A stretch of 64,000 nt of DNA from Pomphorhynchus laevis (Eukaryota > Acanthocephala > Palaeacanthocephala > Echinorhynchida > Pomphorhynchidae): contig WNNJ02000029.1 of NCBI GenBank assembly GCA_012934845.2, forward strand, positions 62,001-126,000, given 5' to 3'. The first letter of the stretch is position 1. Each line of letters opens with the position of its first letter. The notes below the pieces were generated by a model. The model saw only the letters and a program-made list of their open reading frames with translations. It searched no databases and was not told where the DNA came from. Position numbers and translations under genes: made by a program. Below are positions 9,052-22,080 of this stretch, one piece after another.

Positions 9052-11015
9052 TTATGTATAGCGTGTATCATTTCTTACGATCACGACAACAATGTAACTA
9101 AGTCTAAACCAAATTAAGAAAATAATTAAGGTAATACACATCGACAATACGAGTGCAAGCTTGCACAATACGATAGCCTTATTTGCATAGTGCATTGATA
9201 ATTCCGGCCAGAACAAGACACTAAATCTGTTGCTATACTGTAAACTTTGAATGGAATTGAACAGTGCAAATACACCAACGGGTGGCATCAATATGGTACA
9301 AATAAGAGATATAACAATGTACGAACGAATGTGTATCGTATTTTTCGTTGATCCATCAAGTGTTTGTGATGTTTTTAATGTTTTAATCGGTGGTTTCACA
9401 TGTTGAATGATATCATCCGATGTGAACGAAGACTTTTCGTCTGTGACTGCAAATGATTTATTATCGACGACGCTATAATCGCTCATATACGTATCTGAAT
9501 CGCGCTCAGTGCTAGTTTGTTCAAATCGGGACTGATCCTTGTTTAAGCGGCTTGCATAATCAGTCGAAAATAGATTCTGCTTATCGTATATATTTAAGGC
9601 TTTCAATTTTGATTGCTGATCGTGCATATTGCTGATATCTAGTTCATTAGAAATTAAGGATAAATCCTTTAGCTGGGTTTGGTCATTATCCGATTCAACG
9701 GCATTAACATTATGAAAACAAGGCAACAAGTTTTGAGGCAATATATCATCTCCAAGTACCTGCTCTAATTTTATAAGAATTATTTTGTTTAATTGATAAA
9801 TATACCAAAAAAAAGAAATGAAAACATATTAAATATTTAATTTAACTGAAAACAAATTAATAAAATTAAATTATTTCAGTTTTAATAGATTTAATTATCA
9901 AAGATCAATTAGATAAATATAAACATCATTCACATATTCATTAATATTATATTACAAATTGGTAAGTTGTGTCATCTAGTGCACTTACTGCACTGTTTTA
10001 TGCAGTTCAATAAACGTATTAGTATTACAGTGATTGATATCACCATAATATTGAATCTTCAGGCGTACATACAAATATCGCTCTTAGCACAATAGAATCA
10101 TTAAATCGTCTAGATAATTTCCTACCTCTATTCTAATATATTAATGTTAATTATGTTAATTTTATTATAAATATTATAGAATATTTATAAAAAATTTATA
10201 AATATTACAAAATTTATTAAATTTATATAATTTGAATAAACATTTATTTATATAAGTTGAAAATATATATTAAGATCAACATAATAATCTTATCAAGATT
10301 TATTTGGCTCTGCTGCTATGTCGGGTATATGAATACGGGCCGAAATCTGATAACATAACAGTTATTCCTGATGACTTCTAATCTTAATTCTGATACATGG
10401 TATAATCAATTCATAAAAATTGACTTTTATTTTATCCTTTGAGACGAAATAAAAATATATTTTTGGTGTCAATAGTGATCTTTGTTGCTATAACTACCTA
10501 ATGATAATTTACGAAAAAATAGGAAATAAAAAATCATATTTTATCTTGTCACAGTTTAATTTATTAAATCAATAAATTAAATTATTTTTTTAAATTTATT
10601 AAATATTTTGATTTAAACTAGTTTCTAGTGTATTTTTCTGGCAACGTAATAGTGTAGATAGCAATGGGTTTAAATTACAGATAACATAATGTCACGGTGA
10701 AAATATGAATCGTTAAAATAATAAATAAAGATTTTATTAATAACTTTAAAATAATTTAATATTCAATTCTCTACATTTTCAAGAGTTTTACAATTTATTT
10801 TTGCGTGATGGTAAGAAAGTAAGTTGTTTTACTTAAAACAATAAGTGCTTTCACTTACCACGATGAAGAGATTTGGCGTTTAGAGCATGTTGTTTGTCTT
10901 GATCCCGTATCGATGATATTGTACAGTTTTCTTCAATTAACTGTAGCGTCTTTATGTAATTTGCTTTGAATTGGTGAAGAGAATCGTCGACTGGAATTAC
11001 TTCTGATGGGATCAT
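9052..11015 (-). CDS. Two-exon membrane protein with CD225/dispanin-like C-terminus
   Basis: Exon 1 is 11015-10859 and exon 2 is 9764-9052. The ATG at 11015 has an in-frame stop upstream. Exon 1 ends at a consensus donor GTAAGTGA, and exon 2 begins after a T-rich tract and AG at 9766-9765. The phases agree (one base plus two), giving about 289 residues. The N-terminal two thirds are hydrophilic and Ser/Asp/Asn-rich. The last 85 residues hold two hydrophobic segments: VISLICTILMPPVGVFALF, then AIVLCKLALVLSMCITLII, and end in a short basic tail. The P-x-G-x-x-A-L-x-x-S spacing resembles CD225/dispanin (IFITM-like) proteins, whose first segment is re-entrant. Function is unknown. The 1.1-kb intron contains a family D repeat. 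A further upstream exon cannot be excluded. Confidence 0.72.
10130..10450 (+). repeat. Family D copy 2, inside the intron of the CD225-like gene
   Basis: The copy contains CTGCTATG, GGCC-GAAA, a long linker, and CTGATGA in the family order, antisense to the host gene. Its 5' flank (AATAAACATTTATTTATATA and following) is shared with copy 3 at 22.7 kb, so the two form a subfamily. Helix I is GAATA/TATTC; helix II pairing is not evident, so this copy is probably degenerate. Confidence 0.8.
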
Positions 11016-11349
11016 AACACTTTAAAAAAATTAAGTTTATAAATAATAATTTATTCACTAATTAATGAAACAAATTCAATTTGTAAAATAGTACATTACG
11101 AATCCTTACTGATAAAAATATAAAATCAGCTTAAACTTTGAATTTAAAAAACGTTGTAACGTTTTTGCAAAAAAGAAACGTAACGTTTTTGAAATAAAAA
11201 TCGAATTCTACATTATCGAATTCCATATAAATCGAATTCCACATTTATTAATTTCAGATAATATAATAATATTAATATAATTAGAAAGCATTTCAATACA
11301 ACTTTTTAATTAACTCGATCAGGAAAGTATAAATTGAATGTTTTTTACA
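11016..11349. other. AT-rich upstream region of the CD225-like gene
   Basis: No gene is seen. It includes two short repeats around AACGTTTTT and ATCGAATTC near 11140-11245. A promoter is expected here but cannot be pinned down. Confidence 0.4.
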
Positions 11350-11560
11350 ATTTTCGTCGGGAAGCTTAATCCGGAATGTGCCTAGCCCCAATTGGGCGTT
11401 TCGACATTAGTCTACTCATCACTACAAATTGGTCTCATCAGTGTGGCCCTGTAGCTACACAACTTCGACAGTTCTTAATCCTCAGTAAACATCTAAAAGG
11501 ACTGTCCGCAAAAATCTCATCAGGAGACTTCTGCGGATAGTCCTTTCGGCGTAAAGATCT
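11350..11560 (-). ncRNA. Cluster of hammerhead-like cores and a 15-bp hairpin
   Basis: On the minus strand, 11449-11394 reads GGGCCACA, CTGATGA, GAC...GTC, GAAA, CGCCC: the core parts are in canonical order with a 3-bp stem II and a long loop. Just upstream on the same strand, near 11545-11485, CGAAA is followed by a strand that pairs over about 14 of 15 positions with one after CTGATGAG (CCGCA with TGCGG at its inner end). That one has the reversed order of the family A-D motifs but lacks a matching helix I. Both are probably degenerate. Confidence 0.45.
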
Positions 11561-11732
11561 CCTGAAAATTTATTCACCCCTAAAATGAAAAATTTTAAAG
11601 AAAATATAATCAGGAGCAGTAGAGGAAAGGAAAAGATAGCTTATGAAGGATATTTCTACACTATTTTTGGCGTAAAAATCTCCTGAAAATTTATTCACCC
11701 CTAAAATGAAAAATTTCAAAGAAAATATAATC
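11550..11732 (+). repeat. Direct repeat of about 63 bp
   Basis: A segment starting GGCGTAAAGATCTCCTGAAA at about 11550-11612 is repeated with few changes at about 11669-11732. The function is unknown. Confidence 0.8.
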
Positions 11733-11886
11733 ATATGAATGTAATCATAAAAATATAATCATAAAAATGATACTTGCTTTGAGCTTTGTCCCCCTTCCTT
11801 TATTGCTCCTGATTACCTAAATTGATTCACTACCTAAACACCACCTAAAAACTACCTAATAGTGTATAATATTGCTTAACTACCTA

Positions 11887-11926
11887 AACACTATTAGGTA
11901 GTGTTTCTACACTACCTAATAGTGTA
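11887..11926. repeat. Perfect 15-bp palindrome
   Basis: CACTATTAGGTAGTG and CACTACCTAATAGTG are exact reverse complements separated by six bases. The sequence stands at the junction with the LINE downstream. Confidence 0.8.
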
Positions 11927-11935
11927 GAAATTCTC

Positions 11936-13490
11936 TTGCCCTTCAAGTCTCACCCACACCGTCGCTTGCACCGTGCCCCATGGTTTGACATCCAATGCCT
12001 ACTATCAAAGCGTCGACTCCGCCATGCTTTTCGAGTCTATCACCGCTCTCTCAGACGTGATATCCGCTCGCTCACTCCGTATTTCCGTGATTCCTATCTT
12101 GCTCTTCGCCAGTCTCATCTCAACCTACTACGTACCAAATGCAACTCCTTCTAACAGCATAAAATCATCACTTCATTCAACTCTAAGACTCTCTGGCATA
12201 CTTTTAATTCAATCCTTGCTCGCTCCTCTTCGCCGTGCAACATCAATGCCAATGATTATTCGTCATTTCTCCAGACTAAAGTATCCACGTTGCTCTCTCA
12301 CACCCCGGTCTCCATCCTATCCCACTCTGCCCAGTCTAATCTCATCCTCCCGGAACTCTTTCATCTTCTCCCAGTCTCACCTACAGAAGTATCATCTGTC
12401 CTCATGTCCTTGCCCAACAAAACCTCACCTGCCGATCCCCTGCCTACTCACATATTAAAATCTATATGCTCATCGATATCCCCATTTCTCACAACCTTGT
12501 TTAACTCGTCCATCCGCATTCGTATCTTCCCTTCACACTGGAAATCCGCAATCGTTCGTCCCCTCCTTAAGAAACAATCGCTCGACCCCTCCCTTCCTTC
12601 TAGCTATCGCCCTATTTCACTACTCCCTACTCTTTCTAAGCTCTTAGAACGCCTGATCTTAATACAAATCAACGCTTATCTCTCCTCATCCAATCTCTAC
12701 CCTCCTTTCCAATCCGCTTTCCGCTCTAATCACTCGACAGAAATTGCATGCATAAAAGTGTACAACGACTTACTCATTTCTTGAGACAAGGCTCTATATA
12801 GTGTTGTCATCTCCCTCGACCTCTCCTCCGCATTCGACATTGTCGACCACTCCGTCCTCCTTTATCGCCTTCGTTATGATTACGGCTTTTCTTCCTCCTC
12901 CGTAGCATGGTTCGCCTCATATCTATCCGACCGTTCTTTTCGCGTCTGTTCTAATTCATCATCCTCCCCTCCCATCCCTATTTTTTTGCGGGGTCCCACA
13001 AGGTTCAGTCCTAGGTCCCCTGCTTTTCTCTCTTCTGCTTGGCGATCTATCTCCGTTTATCAAACCTTACTCCTTTAAGGTCATGCAATATGCCGATGAC
13101 ATTCTAATCTATGCTCATGCACCCGCACATCGCATACACGATATCGGCATTTCTGCCTCCAACTGTCTTTCTTCTATCTACAAACGTCTCTCCAATCTCC
13201 ATCTCGTTCTAAACCCCGAAAAGTCCAAAATAATGTGGATCCTCCCCCGTAAACCAAACATATCTCCTCCCACTGTATATTTTGCCTCATCGATCATCCC
13301 CATAGTCCACAATCTCACTTTCTTAGGCTTCCATTTCGATGATCACATTTCCCTTAAACCCTTCGTCCGTGACAAAGTCCGCTCATCTAACTTAATTCTC
13401 CGTGACATCCGCCGTATTCGCCCCCTTATCGACTTCCGTTTTTGTACGTATCTTCTTTCATCGCTTCTTTTCCCTAAGAAAAATTATTTT
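11936..13490 (+). mobile_element. L2-type LINE, RT region, truncated at both ends
   Basis: Conceptual translations in shifting frames give, in order: a basic segment like RRLRHAFRVYHRSLRR, a SADPLPTHILK-like thumb, YRPISLLPTLSKLLER (near 12605), FRSNHSTE (near 12722), SLDLSSAFDIVDH (near 12810), GVPQGSVLG-type sequence (near 12990) and YADDILIYAH (near 13090). This is the reverse transcriptase of an L2/CR1-group non-LTR element and is the same family as the copy at 40112-43130. It lacks the endonuclease and the 3' end, and several frameshifts break it. It stops where the next LINE begins. Confidence 0.85.
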
Positions 13491-13499
13491 TCTATGCCC

Positions 13500-14260
13500 A
13501 TATGTTAACAACTATATAAATCAAGTTATTTTTTATTCTGTTAAACTTCATAAATCGGAAATTAAGATTTCCTTCGCTACATGCGATTTAGCGAAGGAGT
13601 ATGAACGATTCTTTAACTCATATATAAAGCAATTTGGTACGTTACAGTACAAACCGATTCAGGCCTTTTTAAAAATTAATAATATACCTCCGCACTTAGA
13701 GAATAAAGATGTATTATCTCTCAAACTGGTATATAATTTATCAAGTTTCCGACCGGCTTAAGAGTAAAAATGAATTTCCTTTATCAATTGCTTTTTGTTC
13801 GTCATCGGTGGATCATGCAGAAATTCTCGCGAACTCCGTATTTAATCCATTTCTCGGCTGCAATCTTATATTTACCTTACTTGATGCAGACGATCTCACT
13901 TACCCCCACTGCAATGTATGCCATCAGTGGGGGCATTGAGGTTCTAGTTGCCCCAGCAAAAAATCCTGTGGAGTATGTAGCCTTGACTCCTGTTAAAGCT
14001 TAGTTAAAGGGGATAAATGCGGGGCTCCCCCTTTATGTTCTAACTGCGCCGGTGACCACTCAGCTTGGCCCCACAAATGTTCCGTCTTTAAGAACTATAT
14101 GATGCAGTTTTCTCGTCCGGCTCAAATTAAGAAGGATGATGCAAGCTTCTCCACAGCAACTTCAAGCATGTCCGACAAGGATATCCTCTATATTATTGAT
14201 TATAATAAACGATCCATACTAAAACAGATGGAAAGTATTGCGGCCGGTATACTTTAGGCA
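13500..14260 (+). mobile_element. LINE family 1, ORF1 with CCHC knuckles (broken)
   Basis: This region encodes a nucleic-acid-binding ORF1 of a non-LTR retrotransposon. Translations give an N-terminal domain (INQVIFYSVKLHKSEIKISF, then YKPIQAFLKINNIPP) and then three Cys-His knuckles: CNVCHQWGH...CP near 13910, CGVC near 13965 and CSNCAGDHSAWPHKC near 14040. Stops and frameshifts interrupt it. The same ORF1 recurs at 53747-54720 (-). It leads into the endonuclease at 14516. Confidence 0.8.
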
Positions 14261-14515
14261 TTGTAATCTTCCCCTGAAATTCCCAAACAACCAATTATGC
14301 CAGAATCTAAAAAGTGGTGTGCATCGGCGCATTCCGTTCCCCCATCAAGATAGGAAAACTCCTGAAAGCGAAGCACAAAAGCGCCACAATCGGAAATGAA
14401 GACAATGCTCGTGGGCAAGTGCTCGCCCTGGACGGAGTTGGTTGCGGGAAGGGCAACCTTTCCGCCTCTAGCTCTATCTAGGGATAAGGCAATCCCACCC
14501 AGCTGAACTAAAACA

Positions 14516-17030
14516 ATGCAGAGTACTCGTGAGCCTTTTTCACTGAATATTCTTCAGTGGAATTCGGGAGGAGCTTCTGCCCTTAGACTTCTATCTGGTA
14601 GAGATGCAGATGTTATAGTCTTTCAGGATACGCGGTCTATCCGTCTTTCCCAGGACATTACTCTATTCATCCCTAAGCACATTTGTTCTACCATACTCCG
14701 TACATAACCCCCCTCACTCCTCTTCATCTCAAGTACTCCTGTCCCTAGTTAAATGTTCCTTAAGATCGTCCCTTCACCTCAACTATTCTTGTCCAGCCCT
14801 GTCTTGTTTAGTAGTTTCACTCTGTAAGACCTGTAAACGCCTTAGTCTAGCCAATGTATATATCCGTCCAGGGAAGATTCACAAGAACCGTGACCTCCTG
14901 GATAGGGTTATTGATAGGGGCTATGACATGGTACTTGTTGATTTAAGCGACAGAACTGGTCGTTGGATTAATGCAGCACTCTGCAGAGCGAGGAACGGTT
15001 ATCTTATTCACAAACCACCGTCTCCCACCTTTCATTGTACATCAACGAATTCACTCCTCGACTTACTGCTCCATGATAGGTGGTTGTTAAAATCCCATTG
15101 CACGGAGCAGTCGCGACAACAGCTGTTTACCTCTCATGACCTGATTCGCTAGCGGATAGAAGAGGATACGCTGCTTCGAACGAGATTTTACTTTGATCCA
15201 ATCAGAGTAGATTTCTTTCAGGCAGCTATTCAACGCTTCCCCCGAATTCGTAATGAGGGTCTAACCGAATTTAATTCCTACCACTCTTCGCAAGCTACCG
15301 CGATACCTTTGACTACCTACAAAGGTCGTGTTTACAGTCCCACTCCGACAAAACTCAAGACATTAGAGTATATGCTCCGTCTTCTCAATCTCTCTACTTC
15401 TGCCAGGCAAATTCTCTCGAAAGAATATTATGGCACTAGATATAGGTTCCAACAGTGTAAGGATAAGGCAAGCATTGCTTCCCTTAATCCAGCCCAGTCT
15501 TCCTTCTGGAATATATTCAAGAAGGAGAAGGTTTCTGTTGAAAGGATTGAGCTTTGGGCTGGATTGAAAAAATAGGTCTTGACAAAGTTTTGGAGGAGTC
15601 ACTATACCTGAATAATGATGGAGCCACTCAATTACCTCAACCAATCCCGCCTTTGGGGAGACTTGAGGAGTATGTGTTTATCTGTCTCATATATCATTAA
15701 CTCCTGGGGGGCTTCTTCCAGGCACCTCCAAATCCGTCGCTCCACTTTCTTCTCGTGTCTGTCAGCTTTTGACAACCAAACAAAGAAGAGAAGTAGTCCT
15801 CACAATGCTATTAGCCGCTTCATACGATGTGGCCGGCATCAACAGTAGTAGACGAATATTTTTACCAAAGAACAATCCGGTCTCATGTCCTAAAGACCTA
15901 CGGTTCATTTCCATTCAAAATTCCCTCGTATCGATCTACGAAAAAGCGCTTGCGCGTAGAATCCGTGTTCATATGAATAGGCGAAATTTAATCCCATTAA
16001 GTTTCCATGGAGTCGTCAAAGGTCGCTCAGTCCATTCAGCAGTAGGTGAAGTGCATCAGTTCTGTCAAGAAAATAGTCATCAACTCGCTGTGGCTGTTTT
16101 CCTTGACTTTTCTGTTGCATTTGACCGCATCTCCATTCCCTTTGTTATCTCTTCTCGCTGGTCCCTCGGGTTGCCTGCGAGAAATGTTAACATGGTGAAG
16201 ATAATGTTGTACACCAAGCGATTCTTTGATGAGGATGACCCTGATGCGCGTCAGTTCTAACCTATTTCGGGTGTGCCCCAGGGATCCCCTCTTTCTCCTA
16301 TCTTGTTTCTTGCTGCCTCCATTGAACTCTAAAATATTTAAACGCGAACAACGTCTTGTGGTATACGCTGATGATACCACAGCCCTGTTCTCTGGACGCA
16401 GGTGCAAAGATGTAGTCTCTGACATCAGCCGTTTTTTAAGATTAAAAGACCAGTTAACCCGGTCCAATCTTATTTTAAACTCTGCCAAATTGCAGGTGGT
16501 TGTCTTTCATGGCGCCCCTGCAACAAAGCAAAAACGTAAGAGACTAGCACTCTCGGCTATATATTCCATATTTACTAATCAACCACTCCCACCTTCACAA
16601 GTCGAGTAAAATACCTGGGGTTTACGATTACGATGAACTGGTCAGCGAAAGCTGACCTGGATAGACTCAAACGTATCCTGAAAAAAGCTAGGTGGCCCTG
16701 AAACGGGCCCAGCATCTGTCATTGAATGGGAAAACCAAGGTGCGCATCTAAGCACTTGGGCTGTCTCGGGATTAGTCTTCTTTTCTAGAGGACGTCCCCC
16801 AGTGCAAAGTCTAAGGTTTCTTAAGCTTATTGTCTCCCGTTGACTCAGCATAGTCCGCCTCGACTGGGCTCTTCAGGGGGTGAAAGACCCCGAATGGTAT
16901 AGTCGTAGAGCGGTGTGTTGGATTGACTGGAGGGATCTGATCCCTCTGGATTTGAGGCCGTAACTTAGATGTAAGACTAATACGAAGTTCCTGACTGCTT
17001 CTTCCGTTTTCTGTCTGGATGATTTATTTA
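14516..17030 (+). mobile_element. LINE family 1, ORF2: APE endonuclease and reverse transcriptase (broken)
   Basis: The start MQSTREPFSLNILQWNSGG is the usual N-terminus of an apurinic-type endonuclease. RDADVIVFQDTRS and a DLSDRTGRW block (GDFND in the sister copy) follow, with SLLDLLLHDRW at its end. The RT begins with FISIQNSLVSIYEKALARR, has AVFLDFSVAFDRIS (near 16090), GVPQGSPLSPILFL (near 16265) and VYADDTTALFSG (near 16355), and ends with a thumb segment (KYLGFTITMNWSAKADLDRL). Several frameshifts and stops make it inactive. It matches fragments at 34590-35045, 35595-36712 and 53650-53762. The clade is probably within the Jockey/I/R1 group. Confidence 0.85.
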
Positions 17031-18480
17031 TTTTCTGTAACTTTTTATTCCCTTGTTTAATTTTATTAAGAAAACCTTATTATTATATAAAAATTATTAG
17101 CTGTTCAAAGGTTTATCTATTCACACCTGTCGTAGCCTTACACTTACCATGTCAAATACTGTGTGCATACGAATACTGGATTAAAGAATACAATTTAATT
17201 TCAAGTTTACTTTGACCCTTAAAACGCAATTTTGTTCTCCGAAAATACATGTTGGAACATTAATAACGAGTTGTATTCCCAACTGTACGAATACATCAGG
17301 TATTTTCCAAAATAAAGCATCCATAAAATTACTATTATCCCTCGAATTCCTAGATATATAGTGTTCGAAATAGATTTACAAACGTGTATTCTTATGTTCG
17401 TTGATTTCAAGTCTACTTTGATCCTTAATACGCAATTAAATTCTCCAAAATTATATTTTAGAACATAACGATTAATACTTCAAAAATACAATTTTAAAAA
17501 CTACTTCAAGTTTTCATTATGCACTAAGAATGGTCTACTGTTTATTATATAGACCCTTATTGGTGTCTATATTTAAACACTAATATGTTATTACATCAAA
17601 AATGATCAGTAGTTTTGAAACACGAATTGAAAGTAAATTTAAATATGTTGGGTTAGAAGTTCATAGAATAATTTCTTATTTGTAGATGCGCGATTAAAGA
17701 TCGTTATTGACAGAGGATTGCCAAATGCTAATTTTATTGTATATATTAGGAAGTCATTGATCTTAAAATGGCTTGAAATTTCGTATCTAGAGATCGGCAT
17801 TTTCGAATCAAAATACAGATCTTTTATGTATACGTGATAGGATCATTATGATAATGTGTAAATCATTTTCCAACATCATTTTTATACCGCTTACTTACGA
17901 CGAAAATTATCAAGTATATAAATGATTTGTTTCTTTCCAAAGTGTATAGCATGATAGTTTAACAATTAAATTTACACTTGACAAAGCGTATCCTGGAAAA
18001 TAAATACTCTTGTAAATACTTGAATGTATCAATTATACGTACATTGATACGTAGTTAATGCATTATCATCTACGATACTCCCGACTGTGTTCATACCTGA
18101 ATAACAAATTCATTAGTCATTAATCTATTCGCATGTCGGCGATTGAACTTTAAATATTTGAAATTTTGTAGATGGTAATCAAATATTTGGATTCACCAAC
18201 TTATAACTTATTTAAAGTGTACATATTATTAATCATTAATTATTATTAATAATAATTTGGACGATCGTCATCGTTCCGAAAGATCATGCCACAATTTTAC
18301 TAAATAGAAAATTCTTGTGTAGGTTTTGTGGTGCGATGACGAATACGTGTTTTTAAGTTGTGAAGTTAAGGATTTCAGAAGCGTTAAGACAGTCAGCCAG
18401 TTCATCGTCAAGATTTGACGATGTTTCGGCACTCCAAAATCATCTGAGATAGGGACTAATACTGTTCTTCTGCGTTCAAT
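17031..18480. other. AT-rich intergenic with a diverged 70-bp direct repeat
   Basis: Segments at about 17202-17270 and 17402-17475 are imperfect direct repeats (TTTCAAGTTTACTTTGACCC against TTTCAAGTCTACTTTGATCC and following). Otherwise nothing is recognised. Near 18390-18430, just before the next LINE, GATGATTTTGGAGTGCC-GAAAC on the minus strand is another hammerhead-like remnant. Confidence 0.5.
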
Positions 18481-18489
18481 CGCAGGAGA

Positions 18490-21400
18490 TCAGTATTGTG
18501 TTTAATACTTATCTACTGCGTTCAATCGCAGGAGTTCAATTGTACTTACACACAGCTATTGCACTCCCATTGCAGTGTTCGTGTTTCTTCTATAGTACTT
18601 CGCTCAATGAGAACGTTAAGGATCTTAGGAAGATTAGTCAGATTATTGCTAGGACTGTTAATAATCAACGACAAAAAGTTAGCCTTCCAAATAGTCGACA
18701 ACATGCAGTAAATCTCTCAAATCATCGACGGTCGTCAATTATCTCTAAGGCTTAATCTTCATTAGTACCGACTACCAGTTCTAGGCAATGTAATTTCCGA
18801 AGAAAGTTAAACGTTATCGTAAGCGGTGTTAAAGAATCACTCAGCAGCAATCCACAGAGTAGATTGGATGATAATATTAAGCATCTTCGCTGTGTTTTAT
18901 TTTTTTTCTATAGAACGATGTGAATGTTGCGAAGTGTCTAAAATTTCTGAGAGTTTTTCGACTAGGCAAGAAACCGTCAGTCAAGCCAAGGCTTTTAAAA
19001 GTTTTTCTTGACTTAAAAGATCATGTCAACTTCCTAGTCAAACATGTATTTAGATTATCAAGTTTTGATTTTCATATACTCCATGATTTATCTTCTGCAG
19101 ATCGTCTGAGAAGACAAGGCTTTCGATGAGATGCACCGACGGCTGGAAAGTGGCAAAAGCAACCTATGTTTTCGGAATTTTCGGGTGGTCAATTGCGCCC
19201 GGCTGTCAGGTTGAAACTCTTACTTTTGTAGAGTCAGACTTTGGTTCGTGTGTTAGTGAACTAGTTAACTTTGCAAGCGTTACCGAGCGTATCAATTTTG
19301 CCATTATACGAATATTTTAGTCGATTATTCAAATGCTCGCAGTCTTCTGGATCAGTTCTCTGAAATTAAATTCCTAGTAACATCGAAACGTTTTGATGTA
19401 TTTTGTATGAAAAATGGCTACATGACACCGAAAACATCAAGACATGTCTACATGACAACATATCGAATGATTGTGTTGCGATTCCTAACTATTTTCTAAA
19501 ATGGTCGGATCGCTTGTGTGGTATACGTGAAAGTAGTCGCATATGTGCGAAAAAGTCTCCGGGTATCGAACATTTCTGCTTTTCGCGACGAGATCTGATC
19601 GTCATTTGAAGGTCTTGCTTTTACATTAAAAATGGTATTTCTTCTCGATTCTGTATCCTTCATCGCTATTCGTCCTATGAATTAATATTTTAATCCCTTA
19701 AGCTACATTTGCTGAGTTTATCCTGATATCCTCAAATTCTGCTTTTAGATGACTTCAACATCCCACACATAGACTAGGAAAGTGGTTTACACGACTACAT
19801 GACGGAATTGGGAAAGTATTGAGTGACTATCTGTTACTCGAAATTCGACTGGTTCAACATATTAAAAAACCTACTTGTGTGACAGGGACGCCTTCTATAC
19901 TCGATTAAATCTTTGCTAAATGTTTGGAAGATATCAGGTGTTCGCTATGACGCACCAATAGGCGATTACGATCCCTCTATATGCGACTGTCGGTATTCAA
20001 CAAGGGCTCTCAAAACTCCAATTTAAAAAACGTTGTTGGGCAGGTGTTGATGCTAGTCAACTTGTTGCGAACTACCCAAAGGACATCTGAGATAGTCTTC
20101 ATGTTGACTTCGGTTGAACGTTCTAGAAGTCTTTGATCTACTTCTTGAAGAATTAAAGCGTATTTCAGGCATGTTTGCTCCGCTACGTGCCTGCGAATTT
20201 AAGCATAGCATTCCTCCTTGGTTCGACAGAGAGTTTCTTGATGCTCTCAGGTTCCGAAACAAATTGTGGCTCAAGTTTAGGCGTTCTCTAGCTTCCGTAC
20301 GTGCTGCATCGACTCTCAGAACTCATGCAATAAGCTAAAATTTCAGAAACGCTTTGTACGAAAAGGGTATCTAAGGGATGCATTTTTTAATCCTAGGAGA
20401 TTTTGGTCATATGTAAGAAACAACAGAAATTTTTTCACAACAAGTAGCTCAATTGAAATTACAGCTGAGACTTTAACCGAACCGTCTCTTATCACCCAAC
20501 ATTTAGCTGATAGCTTCTCATTGCTGGCTTTGATTACTGACAAACAGTGTGACTTTAGTTGGAAGTATGTTCCGATTGAACATCGGTGTTGTGTTTGTTC
20601 ACTCAAAGTTGAAGAGTTACTCGATTCGTTTGCATCTCCGGATCCAGACAAAATTGCCTAATTCCTCGTCAATACCCTAGTTAAATTACTGTATAATGAT
20701 TTAACTCTGTTTTTTAGATATAGCTTGGACACTTCTTGAATTCATGATATAGTTAGAAATGTGCAATTGTGGTACCCATTCCCAAAAAGCATCCTGCTAG
20801 CTTTTGTTCGGACTTTCAGCACATCAGTTTGACCAGTGTATTCTGTAAACTCTTAGAAATACTCATTACGAGTAGAATAAGGAATCATCTGAATTCTAAT
20901 CATATATTTGTTGATTCTCAACATGGTTTAAGAATTGAACGTTCATGCCTAACTAATCTACTAACTGCGCGTGAAAAGTGGACAGATGCTATGAGTGCTG
21001 GGTTTCAGGTTCATACAATCTTCCTTGACTTTTCGAAAGCTTTTAATATGATGCCACATGACGGCATAATTTCCTTACTGTATCACTATGGACTCCGTTC
21101 ATATATTTGTGAGTGGTCAGGCAATTTTTATCGAATAGGTATTTCAAAGTTTGTGCAGTAGGTATACTTTTTGAATCGGTGAATGTTAATTCTAAATCCG
21201 CCAGGATCAGTCCTTGACCCGCTGTTCTATATAATCTTTATGAATGATTTGCTACTTGGCTTATTATGCTCTCATCTAGCTTTTGCAGACGATCTAAATA
21301 TTTTGTCGATTATTAGAAGTCCTGCTGATTGAGTATCTTTACAAAATGATCTGTACTCTCAGTACAATTTGTGCAAATCTACTTGATTACTTTAAATGTT

Positions 21401-22080
21401 TAAAAATGCCATTATGCAATTAGGTCGCTCGTCTGAAACTCTTAGGTCTATATTGGATACATTACCTTAAAAAAGTTTATCGGCATAAATATTTAAGTAT
21501 TATTGTCCACCGATCCTTGAAAACAAAGTTGAACACCAAATTAACTCTAGATAAAGCTACTTGAGCATTATATTGTATAAAAGGCGCATTCCTCAGGTTA
21601 AGCTGTTATATTTTCAAGAGGTTATTCACCTCCCTCATCGGACCACACTTGGAATAATGCATTCAAGCTTATTTTCTTGTCACTAAGCGGAAACTATCAG
21701 ACCTGGGGTATATTCTAAGGCGGGATTCGAGGCTCTGTGTTGGCTTAGATTGTTGTGATTATTACGTACGTCTTAGTCGTATTGTAATGTTGTCGGTAAG
21801 TGAGAGATTCATAGCTTTGGAAATTTTTTGTTTATGGCACATGTCGAATGGCGTGGGGACTTATCCCAACTTATCCCGACGAGGAGAGGAAATTAACATG
21901 TAATATTCGCTGCCTGAAAAAGCCATTGCTGCTCCCAGCTAGAGCACCTTTTAATCACGATGCTGTAAATGGGTACGAGAACAATTACGCCATTCAAGAC
22001 CTCCGCAGAACTATCTTATTTATCTTCGTTGATTGACTTTTTGCTGTTTGCTTTCTTTTTTGGGACAATGTCTGAATAGC
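18490..22080 (+). mobile_element. CR1-like LINE (family 2), ORF1-endonuclease-RT, heavily decayed
   Basis: The ORF1 remnant (18820-19130) includes VFRLGKK...PRLLKVFLDL, a motif of CR1-like ORF1 proteins. The endonuclease follows with NARSLLDQFSEIKFLVTSKR near 19330, DDFNIPHID near 19745 and TCVTGTPSILD near 19885. The RT is at 20120-21900: an IPPWFDREFLDALRFRNKLW linker, VPIPKKH...ISLTSVFCKLLE, QHGLRIERSCLTNLL and IFLDFSKAFNMMPHD (20769-21161), then SVLDPLFYIIFMNDLL and AFADDLNI sequence near 21215-21300. Many stops and frameshifts are present. A 19-bp segment (CTGCGTTCAATCGCAGGAG) is duplicated at about 18470 and 18520. Confidence 0.82.

Noticed and set aside
11394-11449. A complete canonical hammerhead
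   Set aside because: The core and a 3-bp helix II are present, but no convincing helix I and III with a cleavage triplet could be drawn.
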